Below the pieces are notes generated by a model. That model saw only the letters and a list, made by a program, of their open reading frames with translations, did no database searches and was not told the origin of the DNA. Positions 1 through 5,635 of a stretch of DNA of 5,635 nt are shown piece after piece (position 1 is the stretch's first letter; each line of letters opens with the position of its first letter). Source of the DNA: Deltaproteobacteria bacterium (GTDB lineage: Bacteria; Desulfobacterota; Desulfobacteria; Desulfobacterales; ETH-SRB1). The stretch spans positions 1-5,635 of the forward strand of contig QMMZ01000167.1 in assembly GCA_003647525.1 (NCBI GenBank), written 5' to 3'. The translations under genes were made by a program, and so were the position numbers.

Positions 1-2820
1 ACTATCAGGTACTTTAGCGGGTTTTTCCTGAAGACTGAGCCTGTGAGCGGATGCTCTATATTCCAGATAGGCCTCTTTAAGAAAACGCGCCGTAGAATCA
101 TCCACTATCTTTGTCTCAATCAATGTTTCCAAAAGGCGCACAATGTCTGTCCATCCAGCAAGTTCATTATATTCGCTGGATTTCAAAAGTACAAGATACT
201 GAACTATAAACTCAATATCAACCATACCTCCCTGGTCCTGCTTGAGATCAAAAATCCCTGGCTCCGGGCTTAAAAACTCCTTGCGCATACGTTCCCGCAT
301 GTCCCTGACCTCCTGCTGAAGCCTGGTTTTGCTGCGTGAAAGAGTAAGCACATCCTTGCGTATCTGTTCAAAATACCTCGCCAGATTAATATCTCCGCTT
401 ACAGCTCTTGCCTTAACAAGGGCCTGATGTTCCCACGTCCAGGCTTTTTCAACCTGATATTCTTTAAATGCTTTGATGTGACAAACCAGAGGGCCAGAGC
501 TTCCACTTGGGCGCAACCTCATATCTGTTTCATACAGACTTCCTGCAGAAGTATGCGCGGTTAGAATATGAATAACTCTTTGCCCCAGGCGGGCAAAAAA
601 TTGAGCATTATCTATTGGACGTATTCCGCCCTTTGTTTGTCCTTTAGTCCCTGCATGAAGAAAAACCAGATCAAGATCGCCGCCATAACCGAGTTCAATG
701 CCACCAAGCTTGCCATAGGCTATAACAACAAAACCCCTTTCACTTATTTTTCCGTCAAAAAGGCAGGTCGGCTTTCCATGTTTTTTAATTAAATGATTCC
801 AGGAAATTTCAAGAACCTCATTAATTATTGTCTCGGCGATGTCGGTAAGATGATCACTTACTTTCATAAGGGGAAGGGCATTTGTAACATCGGCTGCAGC
901 GACACGCAATATATTGATCTGTTTGAAAATACACAATTCTTCAATTTGATATTCAAGATCCTGGGCAGGTATATGGTTCAGTTTTTTTCTTATCTCATTT
1001 ACAATATCAGATTTTTCAGGTGGTATATATAGAGTGCGGGCATCAAGCAATTCATCCAGAAGTACAGGGTGGAGCGCCAGAAAAGAAACTATCCATGGAC
1101 TTGCATTTGAAAGTCCAACCAGATGAACAAGAGCATCAGGATTCTCCAAAAGAAGAGCTATATAACAGGTTCGCCTTTCTATTACTTTGATCAAATCGAT
1201 TATACGGTTTAAAGAAAGATATGGTTGTTCTGATTTTCCGACTTCCTTCAACACAAGCGGGATAAGCTTATCAAGCCGTTTTCGCCCTTCATCGCTCATT
1301 GACCGTGTTTCCGGATCATTACGAAGATGTTCCAACAAACGCAATACTTCATCCGGCCCGTCAAATCCAGCATTAAAAAGCACTTTATTGCTATAGTCAT
1401 TTTCTATCAGATCAAGCCATACATTTTTCAATTCATTATCAATTTTTTCGCCTTTTGTCTCAAAATCTTCAGTGGCAAGCAATTTATTAAAATGATAGTG
1501 GACACTTCCCATGTACCGTTTAAGCTCTAAAACAAAAAACTCCCATTTATCAAACCCCATTGATGCGGCAACACGTGCTTTCCCGACAGGATCCAACGGG
1601 ATTTTATGGGTCTGCTGATCAGAAAATTCCTGAAGCCGGTGCTCTGTATTTCGTAAAAACTCATATGCCTCAGTAAGATCATTGCAAACAGCCTGTGGAA
1701 TGTATTTTCTATTCGCAAGGATTTTTAACACATTCAGAATACTACGCTCCTGAAGAACAGGCACTACTCCGCCACGTATAAGCTGAAATATCTGTCCGAA
1801 AAATTCTATCTCTCTTATACCTCCGGCACCAACCTTAACATCCCCATCCATTCCCTTATGGCGTACTTCAAGAGATATTTTGTGCTTCATATCCCTTAAA
1901 GATTCATAAACTCCAAAATCAAGGTACCTGCGAAAAACAAAAGGCTTGAGTCTGCCCAAAAGTCTTCTGCCTGCTTCTTTGTCACCGGCCACAACCCTTG
2001 CCTTGATCCAGGCATAACGTTCCCATTCCCGTCCATGTCTCTGATAATAAGCTTCCATGTTGTTGAAACTCATAACCAAAGGCCCGCTTTCGCCAAAAGG
2101 CCGAAGCCGCAGATCAACACGAAAAACAAGTCCATCCGGAGTGGTTGTGCCAATAACATTTAAAAGACGTCTGCAAAGGAGTACAAAAAATTCTTCATTG
2201 CTGATCGACTTTGATTTACCTTTTGTTCTCCCGGCTTCAGTATATGCAAAAATCAAATCAATATCAGAAGAAAAGTTAAGCTCACATGCTCCGAGCTTAC
2301 CCATACCAAAAATCACAAGATATTCTTGAGAGCCGTCAGCTCCTGTAGGATTGCCATATTCAAAACAAAGAGATTCATAAAGAACTGAAAGAGCTTCTTC
2401 TAAACATGCATCTGCAAAACTTGAAAGATCAGCCATTGTTTCTAAAAGACCTGCCCAGCCGGCAAGATCCCGCCACGCGATTCTTACTTTCTCACGAAGT
2501 CTGAAACGACGCAGTATACTGGAAATATCATTATTTTCTTTTGCCTCAGAAAAAAATATTTTAAGCTTATTATTATATTCATCCTTTTCGTACCGTCTTT
2601 TAATATCGCAGCTTATAATGAGATCAGCCAGCATCTTTGGATCGCGTATGCAGCTTCTGGCAACAAAATCACTGAAAGCAAAAACCTTTTTCATAACAGC
2701 AAATATTCCAGGATAATGCCTGATTTCGACTTTTGCATTCTCCGCTGCAGCTATAAAGGAATCCAGCTTATTCTTTGCTTCTTCTGCAATTTCTACTGGT
2801 ATATCATTTGCTGGTTTCAT
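1..2820 (-). CDS. glnE: Bifunctional glutamine synthetase adenylyltransferase/adenylyl-removing enzyme GlnE (3' end outside window)
   Basis: GlnE is a cytoplasmic enzyme that attaches AMP to, and removes it from, the regulatory tyrosine of glutamine synthetase under PII control. The minus strand reads 940 codons without a stop from ATG at 2818-2820 to the left edge. Two nucleotidyltransferase halves are visible. The N-terminal half (adenylyl removal) has GMGKLG at 172-177 and SSDIDL at 184-189 (metal Asp186/Asp188), DLRLRPFGESGPL near 236-248 and GAGGIREIEF at 331-340. The C-terminal half (adenylylation) has AYGKLGG at 701-707 and GGDLDLVF at 713-720 (Asp715/Asp717), MRLRPSGSSGPLV at 767-779, and a second DIEF box at 868-871. 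The order and spacing match E. coli GlnE as I recall it. By that comparison about 25-30 C-terminal residues lie beyond the window. The start places the first Asp pair about 13 residues later than in E. coli. No good Shine-Dalgarno precedes the ATG; the leader carries the heptad repeats. The gene is divergent from the MBL gene, and no glnA or glnB is visible. Confidence 0.97.
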   Translation of the reverse strand, partial: MKPANDIPVEIAEEAKNKLDSFIAAAENAKVEIRHYPGIFAVMKKVFAFSDFVARSCIRDPKMLADLIISCDIKRRYEKDEYNNKLKIFFSEAKENNDISSILRRFRLREKVRIAWRDLAGWAGLLETMADLSSFADACLEEALSVLYESLCFEYGNPTGADGSQEYLVIFGMGKLGACELNFSSDIDLIFAYTEAGRTKGKSKSISNEEFFVLLCRRLLNVIGTTTPDGLVFRVDLRLRPFGESGPLVMSFNNMEAYYQRHGREWERYAWIKARVVAGDKEAGRRLLGRLKPFVFRRYLDFGVYESLRDMKHKISLEVRHKGMDGDVKVGAGGIREIEFFGQIFQLIRGGVVPVLQERSILNVLKILANRKYIPQAVCNDLTEAYEFLRNTEHRLQEFSDQQTHKIPLDPVGKARVAASMGFDKWEFFVLELKRYMGSVHYHFNKLLATEDFETKGEKIDNELKNVWLDLIENDYSNKVLFNAGFDGPDEVLRLLEHLRNDPETRSMSDEGRKRLDKLIPLVLKEVGKSEQPYLSLNRIIDLIKVIERRTCYIALLLENPDALVHLVGLSNASPWIVSFLALHPVLLDELLDARTLYIPPEKSDIVNEIRKKLNHIPAQDLEYQIEELCIFKQINILRVAAADVTNALPLMKVSDHLTDIAETIINEVLEISWNHLIKKHGKPTCLFDGKISERGFVVIAYGKLGGIELGYGGDLDLVFLHAGTKGQTKGGIRPIDNAQFFARLGQRVIHILTAHTSAGSLYETDMRLRPSGSSGPLVCHIKAFKEYQVEKAWTWEHQALVKARAVSGDINLARYFEQIRKDVLTLSRSKTRLQQEVRDMRERMRKEFLSPEPGIFDLKQDQGGMVDIEFIVQYLVLLKSSEYNELAGWTDIVRLLETLIETKIVDDSTARFLKEAYLEYRASAHRLSLQEKPAKVPDS

Positions 2821-2831
2821 ATTTAATAACT

Positions 2832-2873
2832 GTTCACGGTTGTCGGTTGTCGGTTCACAGTTCACAGTTCACA
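2832..2873. repeat. Six-unit heptanucleotide tandem repeat in the glnE leader
   Basis: Six contiguous 7-base units start at 2832: GTTCACG, GTTGTCG, GTTGTCG, GTTCACA, GTTCACA, GTTCACA, followed by GTTTTTT. The array ends 12-53 bases upstream of the glnE ATG, so it should sit in the glnE leader or promoter region. Its distal end supplies the stop codon (2869-2871, minus strand) of the upstream coding remnant. The unit length is not a multiple of three and the units fall into two sub-types (GTTGTCG and GTTCACA), which suggests local duplication by slippage. Whether it has a regulatory role cannot be seen from the sequence. Confidence 0.9.
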
Positions 2874-3003
2874 GTTTTTTCAATGAACTATGCAACGATT
2901 GAAGCATTTTGGATATTGATTTCAACTCTTGAATTAATTCTTTCACATCTAAATCAGAAAATATATTAACCTCTCGTGAAATATAACAGGAAACTATCGG
3001 AGT
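2869..3003 (-). pseudogene. Coding remnant resembling the C-terminal helix of a four-helix-bundle (S23-type) protein
   Basis: This minus-strand open stretch lies between a TAA at 3004-3006 and a TGA at 2869-2871. It has no ATG start; the only Met is internal. Its last 30 or so residues read as an amphipathic helix: DLDVKELIQELKSISKML followed by QSLHSSLKKL and stop. That pattern (E-L-x(2)-I-S-K-M-L-x(2)-L-x(2)-S-L) is what I associate with the C-terminus of four-helix-bundle proteins related to the 23S rRNA intervening-sequence protein. The family call is a recollection, not a search. The N-terminal helices are missing, so if real this is a decayed 3' end. The stop lies inside the heptad array. 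It shares its frame with the next remnant upstream and with glnE, which may be coincidental. Confidence 0.35.
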
Positions 3004-3198
3004 TTAAAGTATTAATTCGTGGCTGACCGAAAACCCCTTGTTCCGAATGGTCAGCAATCCCCTTACCCTTATTCCCAGGAAATCGAAAACTGCATCGAAC
3101 GGGCTGTACATAACGATGTTGGCGGGAAGCATTTTTTCTGGATCAACCGGAAGAGCTATTCTTAATGGTATAAACAGTTCTTGCTTTGCTATAGACTT
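3004..3198 (-). pseudogene. 5'-truncated open frame, unknown protein
   Basis: The minus strand is open for 64 codons between the TGA at 3199-3201, which lies inside the left arm of the inverted-repeat element, and a TAA at 3004-3006. The translation has ordinary protein composition, with segments QELFIPLRIALPVDP, NIVMYSPFDAVFDFLGIRVRG and a tail ending SHELIL. It looks more protein-like than the overlapping plus-strand frame at 3038-3286, which is rich in Ser, Thr and Asn and is probably its shadow. There is no start codon near the 5' end (the first ATG lies about 20 codons in) and no ribosome binding site. I do not recognise the family. The inverted-repeat element abuts the 5' end and may have cut the gene. 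Confidence 0.4.
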
Positions 3199-3295
3199 TC
3201 AGATAATTAATTTCACAAGGTCAGAAGGAGGAAGGCGTATTAGTTATACGTCGACGACTGATAACACAGTGAAATTATTTATCTGAAAGTCTATA
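3190..3295. mobile_element. 106-bp terminal-inverted-repeat element (MITE-like)
   Basis: The arm at 3190-3216 (begins TATAGACTTTCAG) and the arm at 3269-3295 (ends CTGAAAGTCTATA) are reverse complements at 26 of 27 positions. They enclose 52 bases with a further short stem, CGTAT at 3236-3240 with ATACG at 3246-3250. There is no room for a transposase. Both ends read TATA, so the element can be seen as a 102-bp unit flanked by TA dinucleotides, which is the target duplication known for IS630/mariner-type transposition; no longer direct repeat flanks it. A non-autonomous MITE is the best reading. A very stable RNA hairpin in the leader of the downstream MBL gene is the alternative, and both could hold. 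Multi-copy status cannot be judged from one window. Confidence 0.65.
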
Positions 3296-3359
3296 TTTGG
3301 CTATATGGTAATTTGGGTAATAGAAAAATAGAGAGACAAAGCGGCATGCCGGAGTAATT

Positions 3360-4202
3360 ATGAAATTCGGAAATTATGAATGTTATTCTGTTGAAATGGG
3401 CAGATTTTCACTGGATGGAGGCCCAATATTCGGGGTTGTTCCCAAGGCTTTGTGGGAAAAGAAGATCGCTGCCGATAATAAAAATCTCATTAAATTGACA
3501 ACAAGATCTCTTCTTATAAAGGGTGAAGAAAGAACAATTCTTGTAGATACGGGTTTGGGTAACAAGTTCTCTAAAAAGCTGAAAAAAATATACAAAATTG
3601 ATGAAAACTCGACAAATATAGATTTGGCATTAGCAAAATATGAATTAACCTGCAGCGACATTACAGATGTTATTATTACACACCTTCATTTTGATCACAC
3701 AGGTGGTTCAACGTCCATCAAGGATGGAAAAACTGTCCCGACTTTTCCGAATGCAACATATTATCTGCAAAAAGAACATTGGGAATCCGCAATTAAACCA
3801 AATGCCGGAGATGCGGCAAGCTATATGAAAGAAGACTTTATGCCTTTGGAGGAATATGGGGTTTTAAAGCTTATAGAAGGCCAAAAGAAATTATTTAAAG
3901 GTATTGATATTATTGTAACTCAGGGTCATACGCTCGGGCAGCAACATCCGCTTGTAAAAGGCAAAACAAATTCCTTGTTTTTTTGTGCGGATCTTTTTCC
4001 CACATCAGCACATCTGCCCTACCCATGGCATATGGCATACGATAACTACCCTGTAACCATAGTTAGTGAAAAGGAAAAGTTTTTAAACAGGGCATTAAAA
4101 GAAAAATGGATACTTTTCTTCGAACATGACCCTGATATTGTTGCTGCCGGCATACGACAGGGTAAAAAAAATATAGAAATAGACGAAAAGATAGATATCT
4201 GA
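3360..4202 (+). CDS. MBL-fold metallo-hydrolase, lactonase/YtnP-like
   Basis: This 280-residue protein is a probable soluble zinc hydrolase with no signal peptide or membrane segment. The metallo-beta-lactamase-fold metal ligands are all present: THLHFDHTGG with His108, His110, Asp112 and His113; QGHTLGQ with His190; CADLFP with bridging Asp211; and FFEHDP with His256. LVDTG at 62-65 is the usual strand before the active site. The N-terminal FSLDGGPIFGVVPKALW (16-32) is typical of the subgroup that includes N-acyl homoserine lactonase-like and YtnP-like proteins, which are about 280 residues long. The real substrate (a lactone, another ester or something else) cannot be read from the sequence. 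The ATG at 3360 follows GGAG (3351-3354) with a 5-base spacer, a good start. The gene is divergent from glnE and convergent with the alpha/beta hydrolase, and appears monocistronic. The upstream hairpin element ends about 65 bases before the start. Confidence 0.93.
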   Translation: MKFGNYECYSVEMGRFSLDGGPIFGVVPKALWEKKIAADNKNLIKLTTRSLLIKGEERTILVDTGLGNKFSKKLKKIYKIDENSTNIDLALAKYELTCSDITDVIITHLHFDHTGGSTSIKDGKTVPTFPNATYYLQKEHWESAIKPNAGDAASYMKEDFMPLEEYGVLKLIEGQKKLFKGIDIIVTQGHTLGQQHPLVKGKTNSLFFCADLFPTSAHLPYPWHMAYDNYPVTIVSEKEKFLNRALKEKWILFFEHDPDIVAAGIRQGKKNIEIDEKIDI

Positions 4203-4209
4203 GCAAAAC

Positions 4210-4232
4210 AAGCAAATCTATTGCTTTTTCTT
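4210..4232 (+). terminator. Weak intrinsic terminator after the MBL gene
   Basis: Eight bases after the MBL stop codon a perfect 6-bp stem, AAGCAA (4210-4215) with TTGCTT (4221-4226), encloses a 5-base loop and runs into TTTCTT. Position and T-rich tail fit Rho-independent termination of the plus-strand gene. The stem is short and AT-rich, so efficiency is doubtful. Confidence 0.45.
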
Positions 4233-4242
4233 AAGATGATAA

Positions 4243-4329
4243 AGCGAGGCTGTGCTGGTGCCAGATACGCATGAATCATTGGGAATCAATTTCCGTTATC
4301 CGTTCACACTGGCGGCATCTATCCTCGCT
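4243..4329. repeat. Nested imperfect inverted repeat in the convergent gap
   Basis: AGCGAGG at 4243-4249 pairs with CCTCGCT at 4323-4329. Inside it GCCAG at 4260-4264 pairs with CTGGC at 4309-4313, with scattered extra pairs between. A small ATTG/CAAT stem lies in the middle. On the minus strand the outer stem is followed by TTATCATCTT, so it could end transcription of the alpha/beta hydrolase. It may equally be a degraded repeat. The stems are short enough that chance is possible. Confidence 0.3.
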
Positions 4330-4344
4330 CTTCTTGGCACATCC

Positions 4345-5223
4345 CTATCCAACCAGATATTTTTTAAACCATTCTATTTGCTTTTGTGAAGTGATCTCAA
4401 ACTTTTCTCCTTCATAAACCTCATAATGAGTAGCGTCTTCAACGCAATAGAACGATTTCGGATGATTAGCATTTTCGAATAAATATTCTGATTCTTTAAG
4501 AGGATTCACAGCATCTTTCTCCGCCGCTACAATAAATATTGGTGCCCTGACCGCAGAGATGAAATTTTCTGGTGCATACTCTATGGTTTGTTGAAGGGTA
4601 AGAACTGGGATTTTTACTCCTAATTTCGGAAATTTTTCAATTGCGGTTTTGAAGAAATCTTTTGACTGTTGATCAGTCAGTATTCGATCCACTGATAACT
4701 TCAGGGGTTTATTTTTTGTAACTGCCCTTTGCCATGCTTTCGTAAGCATCGTTTGGAGTTTCTTTTTCTCCTCATCGCTTTGACCACCGGTAATCACACG
4801 CTCACCATTGCCAAAAGTCAATTGAACGACCAAACATTTAGCCCTATTATCCATAGCCGACGTTACGATTGCATTGGCGCCTCCAAACGACGTACCCCAA
4901 AGGCCAATCTTTTCAGAATCTATTTCTGGAACCGTCTCCAAATAGGTAATCGCATTTCTGATATCTACTACTTGTTCTTGAGGAATAAGACGACCTCTTT
5001 CCCCTTCGCTATCCCCAAATCCACGATAGTCAAAAACAATAGCAATAAAACCATTTTTTGCAAAGGACTCAGCATATGCTGGAAGAAGAAGTTCTTTAAT
5101 CCCTGCAAACCCATGACATAGAATTATTGCCGGCAATTTGTCTCCTTCAGAGTAATTATCCGGGATATATAAATCGCCTGCGATTTTAAAACCTTCCGAA
5201 TAAAAATATATTTCTTTCTTCAT
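4345..5223 (-). CDS. Alpha/beta hydrolase (esterase/peptidase-like, COG1073 type)
   Basis: This 292-residue cytoplasmic protein has a complete alpha/beta-hydrolase active site. HGFAG at 37-41 is the oxyanion loop. DYRGFGDSEG at 65-74 follows strand 4. GTSFGG at 110-115 is the nucleophile elbow with Ser112. AAEKDAVNP puts the acid at Asp237, and DATHYEVYE the base at His266. The insert at about 140-220, rich in charged residues (EEKKKLQTML, KLSVDRILTDQQSKDFF), is the cap that sets specificity; it gives no clear substrate. The N-terminus (EGFKIAGDLYIPDN) is the usual start of the dienelactone-hydrolase/acyl-peptidase-like group. The ATG at 5221-5223 follows GAGGGAGG (5227-5234) by only three bases, close but strong. 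A candidate promoter lies at 5243-5271. The gene is convergent with the MBL gene and runs in the same direction as the VOC gene, with a 338-base repeat-filled gap between. An ester or amide substrate is inferred from the family only. Confidence 0.93.
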   Translation of the reverse strand: MKKEIYFYSEGFKIAGDLYIPDNYSEGDKLPAIILCHGFAGIKELLLPAYAESFAKNGFIAIVFDYRGFGDSEGERGRLIPQEQVVDIRNAITYLETVPEIDSEKIGLWGTSFGGANAIVTSAMDNRAKCLVVQLTFGNGERVITGGQSDEEKKKLQTMLTKAWQRAVTKNKPLKLSVDRILTDQQSKDFFKTAIEKFPKLGVKIPVLTLQQTIEYAPENFISAVRAPIFIVAAEKDAVNPLKESEYLFENANHPKSFYCVEDATHYEVYEGEKFEITSQKQIEWFKKYLVG

Positions 5224-5242
5224 CAGCCTCCCTCATTTAAAT

Positions 5243-5271
5243 TTTATTTTTCCATCTAACCCAGAAGTCAA
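5243..5271 (-). promoter_or_regulatory. Candidate sigma70-type promoter for the alpha/beta hydrolase
   Basis: On the minus strand TTGACT (5266-5271) lies 17 bases before AATAAA (5243-5248). They match the -35 consensus at five of six positions and the -10 at four of six. Transcription would start near 5236, leaving a very short leader that still contains the GAGGGAGG ribosome binding site. The -35 overlaps the arm of the inverted repeat at 5258-5380, so repeat and promoter may be linked. Confidence 0.35.
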
Positions 5272-5380
5272 TGCCAGCCATGGAAACAAGCCCTTACGCA
5301 AAAGCCACGAAACACAAAATACCGATAAAACCAAAAGCCGCGAGGTCATGGCTGTCAACTGCACTGACATATTCTGGGTT
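5258..5380. repeat. Imperfect inverted repeat upstream of the alpha/beta hydrolase
   Basis: AACCCAGAA at 5258-5266 is the exact reverse complement of 5372-5380, and AGCCATG at 5276-5282 of 5347-5353. GTCA at 5267-5270 can pair with TGAC at 5365-5368. The loop contains a near-duplicate 12-mer, CAAAAGCCACGA at 5299-5310 and CAAAAGCCGCGA at 5332-5343. The minus strand reads a short hydrophobic frame (NPEYVSAVDSHDL then AAFGFIGILCFVAFA) ending in TAA and with no start codon. I take it as incidental to the repeat or a remnant. No gene is supported here. Confidence 0.55.
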
Positions 5381-5401
5381 TTCTATTCGTTTTCTGATTC
5401 A

Positions 5402-5572
5402 CTTAAACCTAAATTAAGCGATTTTTTACTCGACCTGCACCAATCTCTTGCGCATCAAGGACTTGCGAAAAGTCTCGACATATCCATTGGTATGCCTTCG
5501 CTTTTCGCAAACCTTGCTGCATCAAGATCACGGCATATTTCTTCGCAAAAAAACGCTCAACTTAGGTTAAAG
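5402..5572. repeat. 171-bp imperfect inverted repeat overlapping the VOC gene end
   Basis: The outer arms 5402-5427 and 5547-5572 pair at 22 of 26 positions, including a T6/A6 block. Two of the four mismatches become G-U pairs in a minus-strand transcript, so the RNA structure would be better in the direction of the VOC gene. The inner arms TTGCGAAAAG (5463-5472) and CTTTTCGCAA (5501-5510) are exact reverse complements and extend by AAGG/CCTT (5457-5460 with 5512-5515) past a bulge. The VOC stop codon (5562-5564) lies in the right arm. It may be a decayed mobile element, a repeat unit or a structured 3' UTR/terminator. The plus-strand open frame crossing it (5348-5581) has no ribosome binding site and follows the repeat, so I do not call it. 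Confidence 0.6.
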
Positions 5573-5635
5573 CCTGGTTAATCTCAATTAAATTTCCGTC
5601 ATTGTCCCTGAAATGAGCGGTGCGAATGCCCCACA
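5562..5635 (-). CDS. VOC-superfamily (glyoxalase/bleomycin-resistance-like) protein, C-terminal fragment
   Basis: The minus strand reads in from the right edge for about 23 codons to TAA at 5562-5564. The visible tail is WGIRTAHFRDNDGNLIEINQ followed by ALT and stop. The R-T-A-x-F-R-D-x-D-G-N-L-I-E-I box is the hallmark end of vicinal-oxygen-chelate proteins, where the Glu after DGN-L-I is usually a metal ligand. Such proteins are small metal-dependent lyases, dioxygenases, isomerases or drug-binding proteins; which one this is cannot be told from the tail. The start and most of the gene lie beyond the window. Its stop codon falls inside the arm of the large inverted repeat. It is the same strand as the alpha/beta hydrolase but 338 bases away, so co-transcription is uncertain. 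Confidence 0.8.
   Translation of the reverse strand, partial: WGIRTAHFRDNDGNLIEINQALT

Noticed and set aside
43..2329. Several short plus-strand and minus-strand open frames
   Set aside because: All lie within the uninterrupted minus-strand glnE frame, which has conserved motifs throughout; they are shadows.
2832..2873. CRISPR array
   Set aside because: Units are only seven bases and contiguous, with no spacers and no cas genes.
3038..3286. 82-codon plus-strand open frame
   Set aside because: It has no ribosome binding site, a low-complexity Ser/Thr/Asn-rich translation, overlaps a more protein-like minus-strand frame and ends inside the inverted-repeat element.
4251..4386. Plus-strand frame VPDTHESLGINFRYPF and onwards in the convergent gap
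   Set aside because: It has no start context, runs into the antisense of the hydrolase and matches no family I recognise; the stretch is better explained as a short inverted repeat.
4729..5121. 130-codon plus-strand open frame
   Set aside because: It is wholly antisense to the alpha/beta hydrolase, whose catalytic motifs are intact.
5402..5572. Integron attC site
   Set aside because: The size and hairpin shape invited the idea, but the terminal sequences do not give proper RYYYAAC and GTTRRRY boxes (GTTAAAG fails at the last base) and no integrase or cassette array is present.
5348..5581. 77-codon plus-strand open frame
   Set aside because: It runs through both arms of the large inverted repeat and the end of the VOC gene, has no ribosome binding site, and its translation resembles no family I know.

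Overview
The window looks like a piece of chromosome from an AT-rich, anaerobe-type proteobacterium. The closest feel is Desulfobacterota (the former Deltaproteobacteria, Desulfobacterales-like). This rests on a full-architecture two-domain GlnE, a base composition near 40% G+C by eye, and gene-poor intergenic stretches filled with short hyphenated repeats. The taxonomic guess is inference only.

Layout from left to right: (1) 1-2820, minus strand: almost all of glnE, the bifunctional adenylyltransferase/adenylyl-removing enzyme of glutamine synthetase. It is 940 codons long and open at the left edge, lacking only about the last 25-30 residues. (2) 2821-3359: a 539-base region without an intact gene. 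It holds a run of six heptanucleotide units directly in front of glnE, a minus-strand coding remnant resembling the tail of a four-helix-bundle (S23-type) protein, a second minus-strand coding remnant of unknown family, and a 106-bp element with 27-bp terminal inverted repeats. (3) 3360-4202, plus strand: an MBL-fold metallo-hydrolase with a complete metal site, lactonase/YtnP-like. (4) 4203-4344: a convergent gap with a weak terminator and a nested inverted repeat. (5) 4345-5223, minus strand: an alpha/beta hydrolase with a complete catalytic triad. (6) 5224-5561: a 338-base region packed with two adjacent imperfect inverted repeats and no convincing gene. (7) 5562-5635, minus strand: the last 23 or so residues of a VOC/glyoxalase-family protein cut by the right edge.

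Functionally, glnE belongs to nitrogen control (the PII-responsive covalent switch of glutamine synthetase), but no glnA or glnB partner is visible. The three small enzymes to the right (MBL hydrolase, alpha/beta hydrolase, VOC protein) are each common accessory or detoxification enzymes. The first two are convergent rather than co-transcribed, so no shared pathway can be claimed. The VOC gene and the hydrolase point the same way but are separated by the repeat-rich block.

No clearly new multi-gene system is visible. The most unusual content is the non-coding material: the terminal-inverted-repeat element at 3190-3295 (which may have split a small gene), the heptad array in the glnE leader, and the large inverted repeats between the hydrolase and VOC genes.
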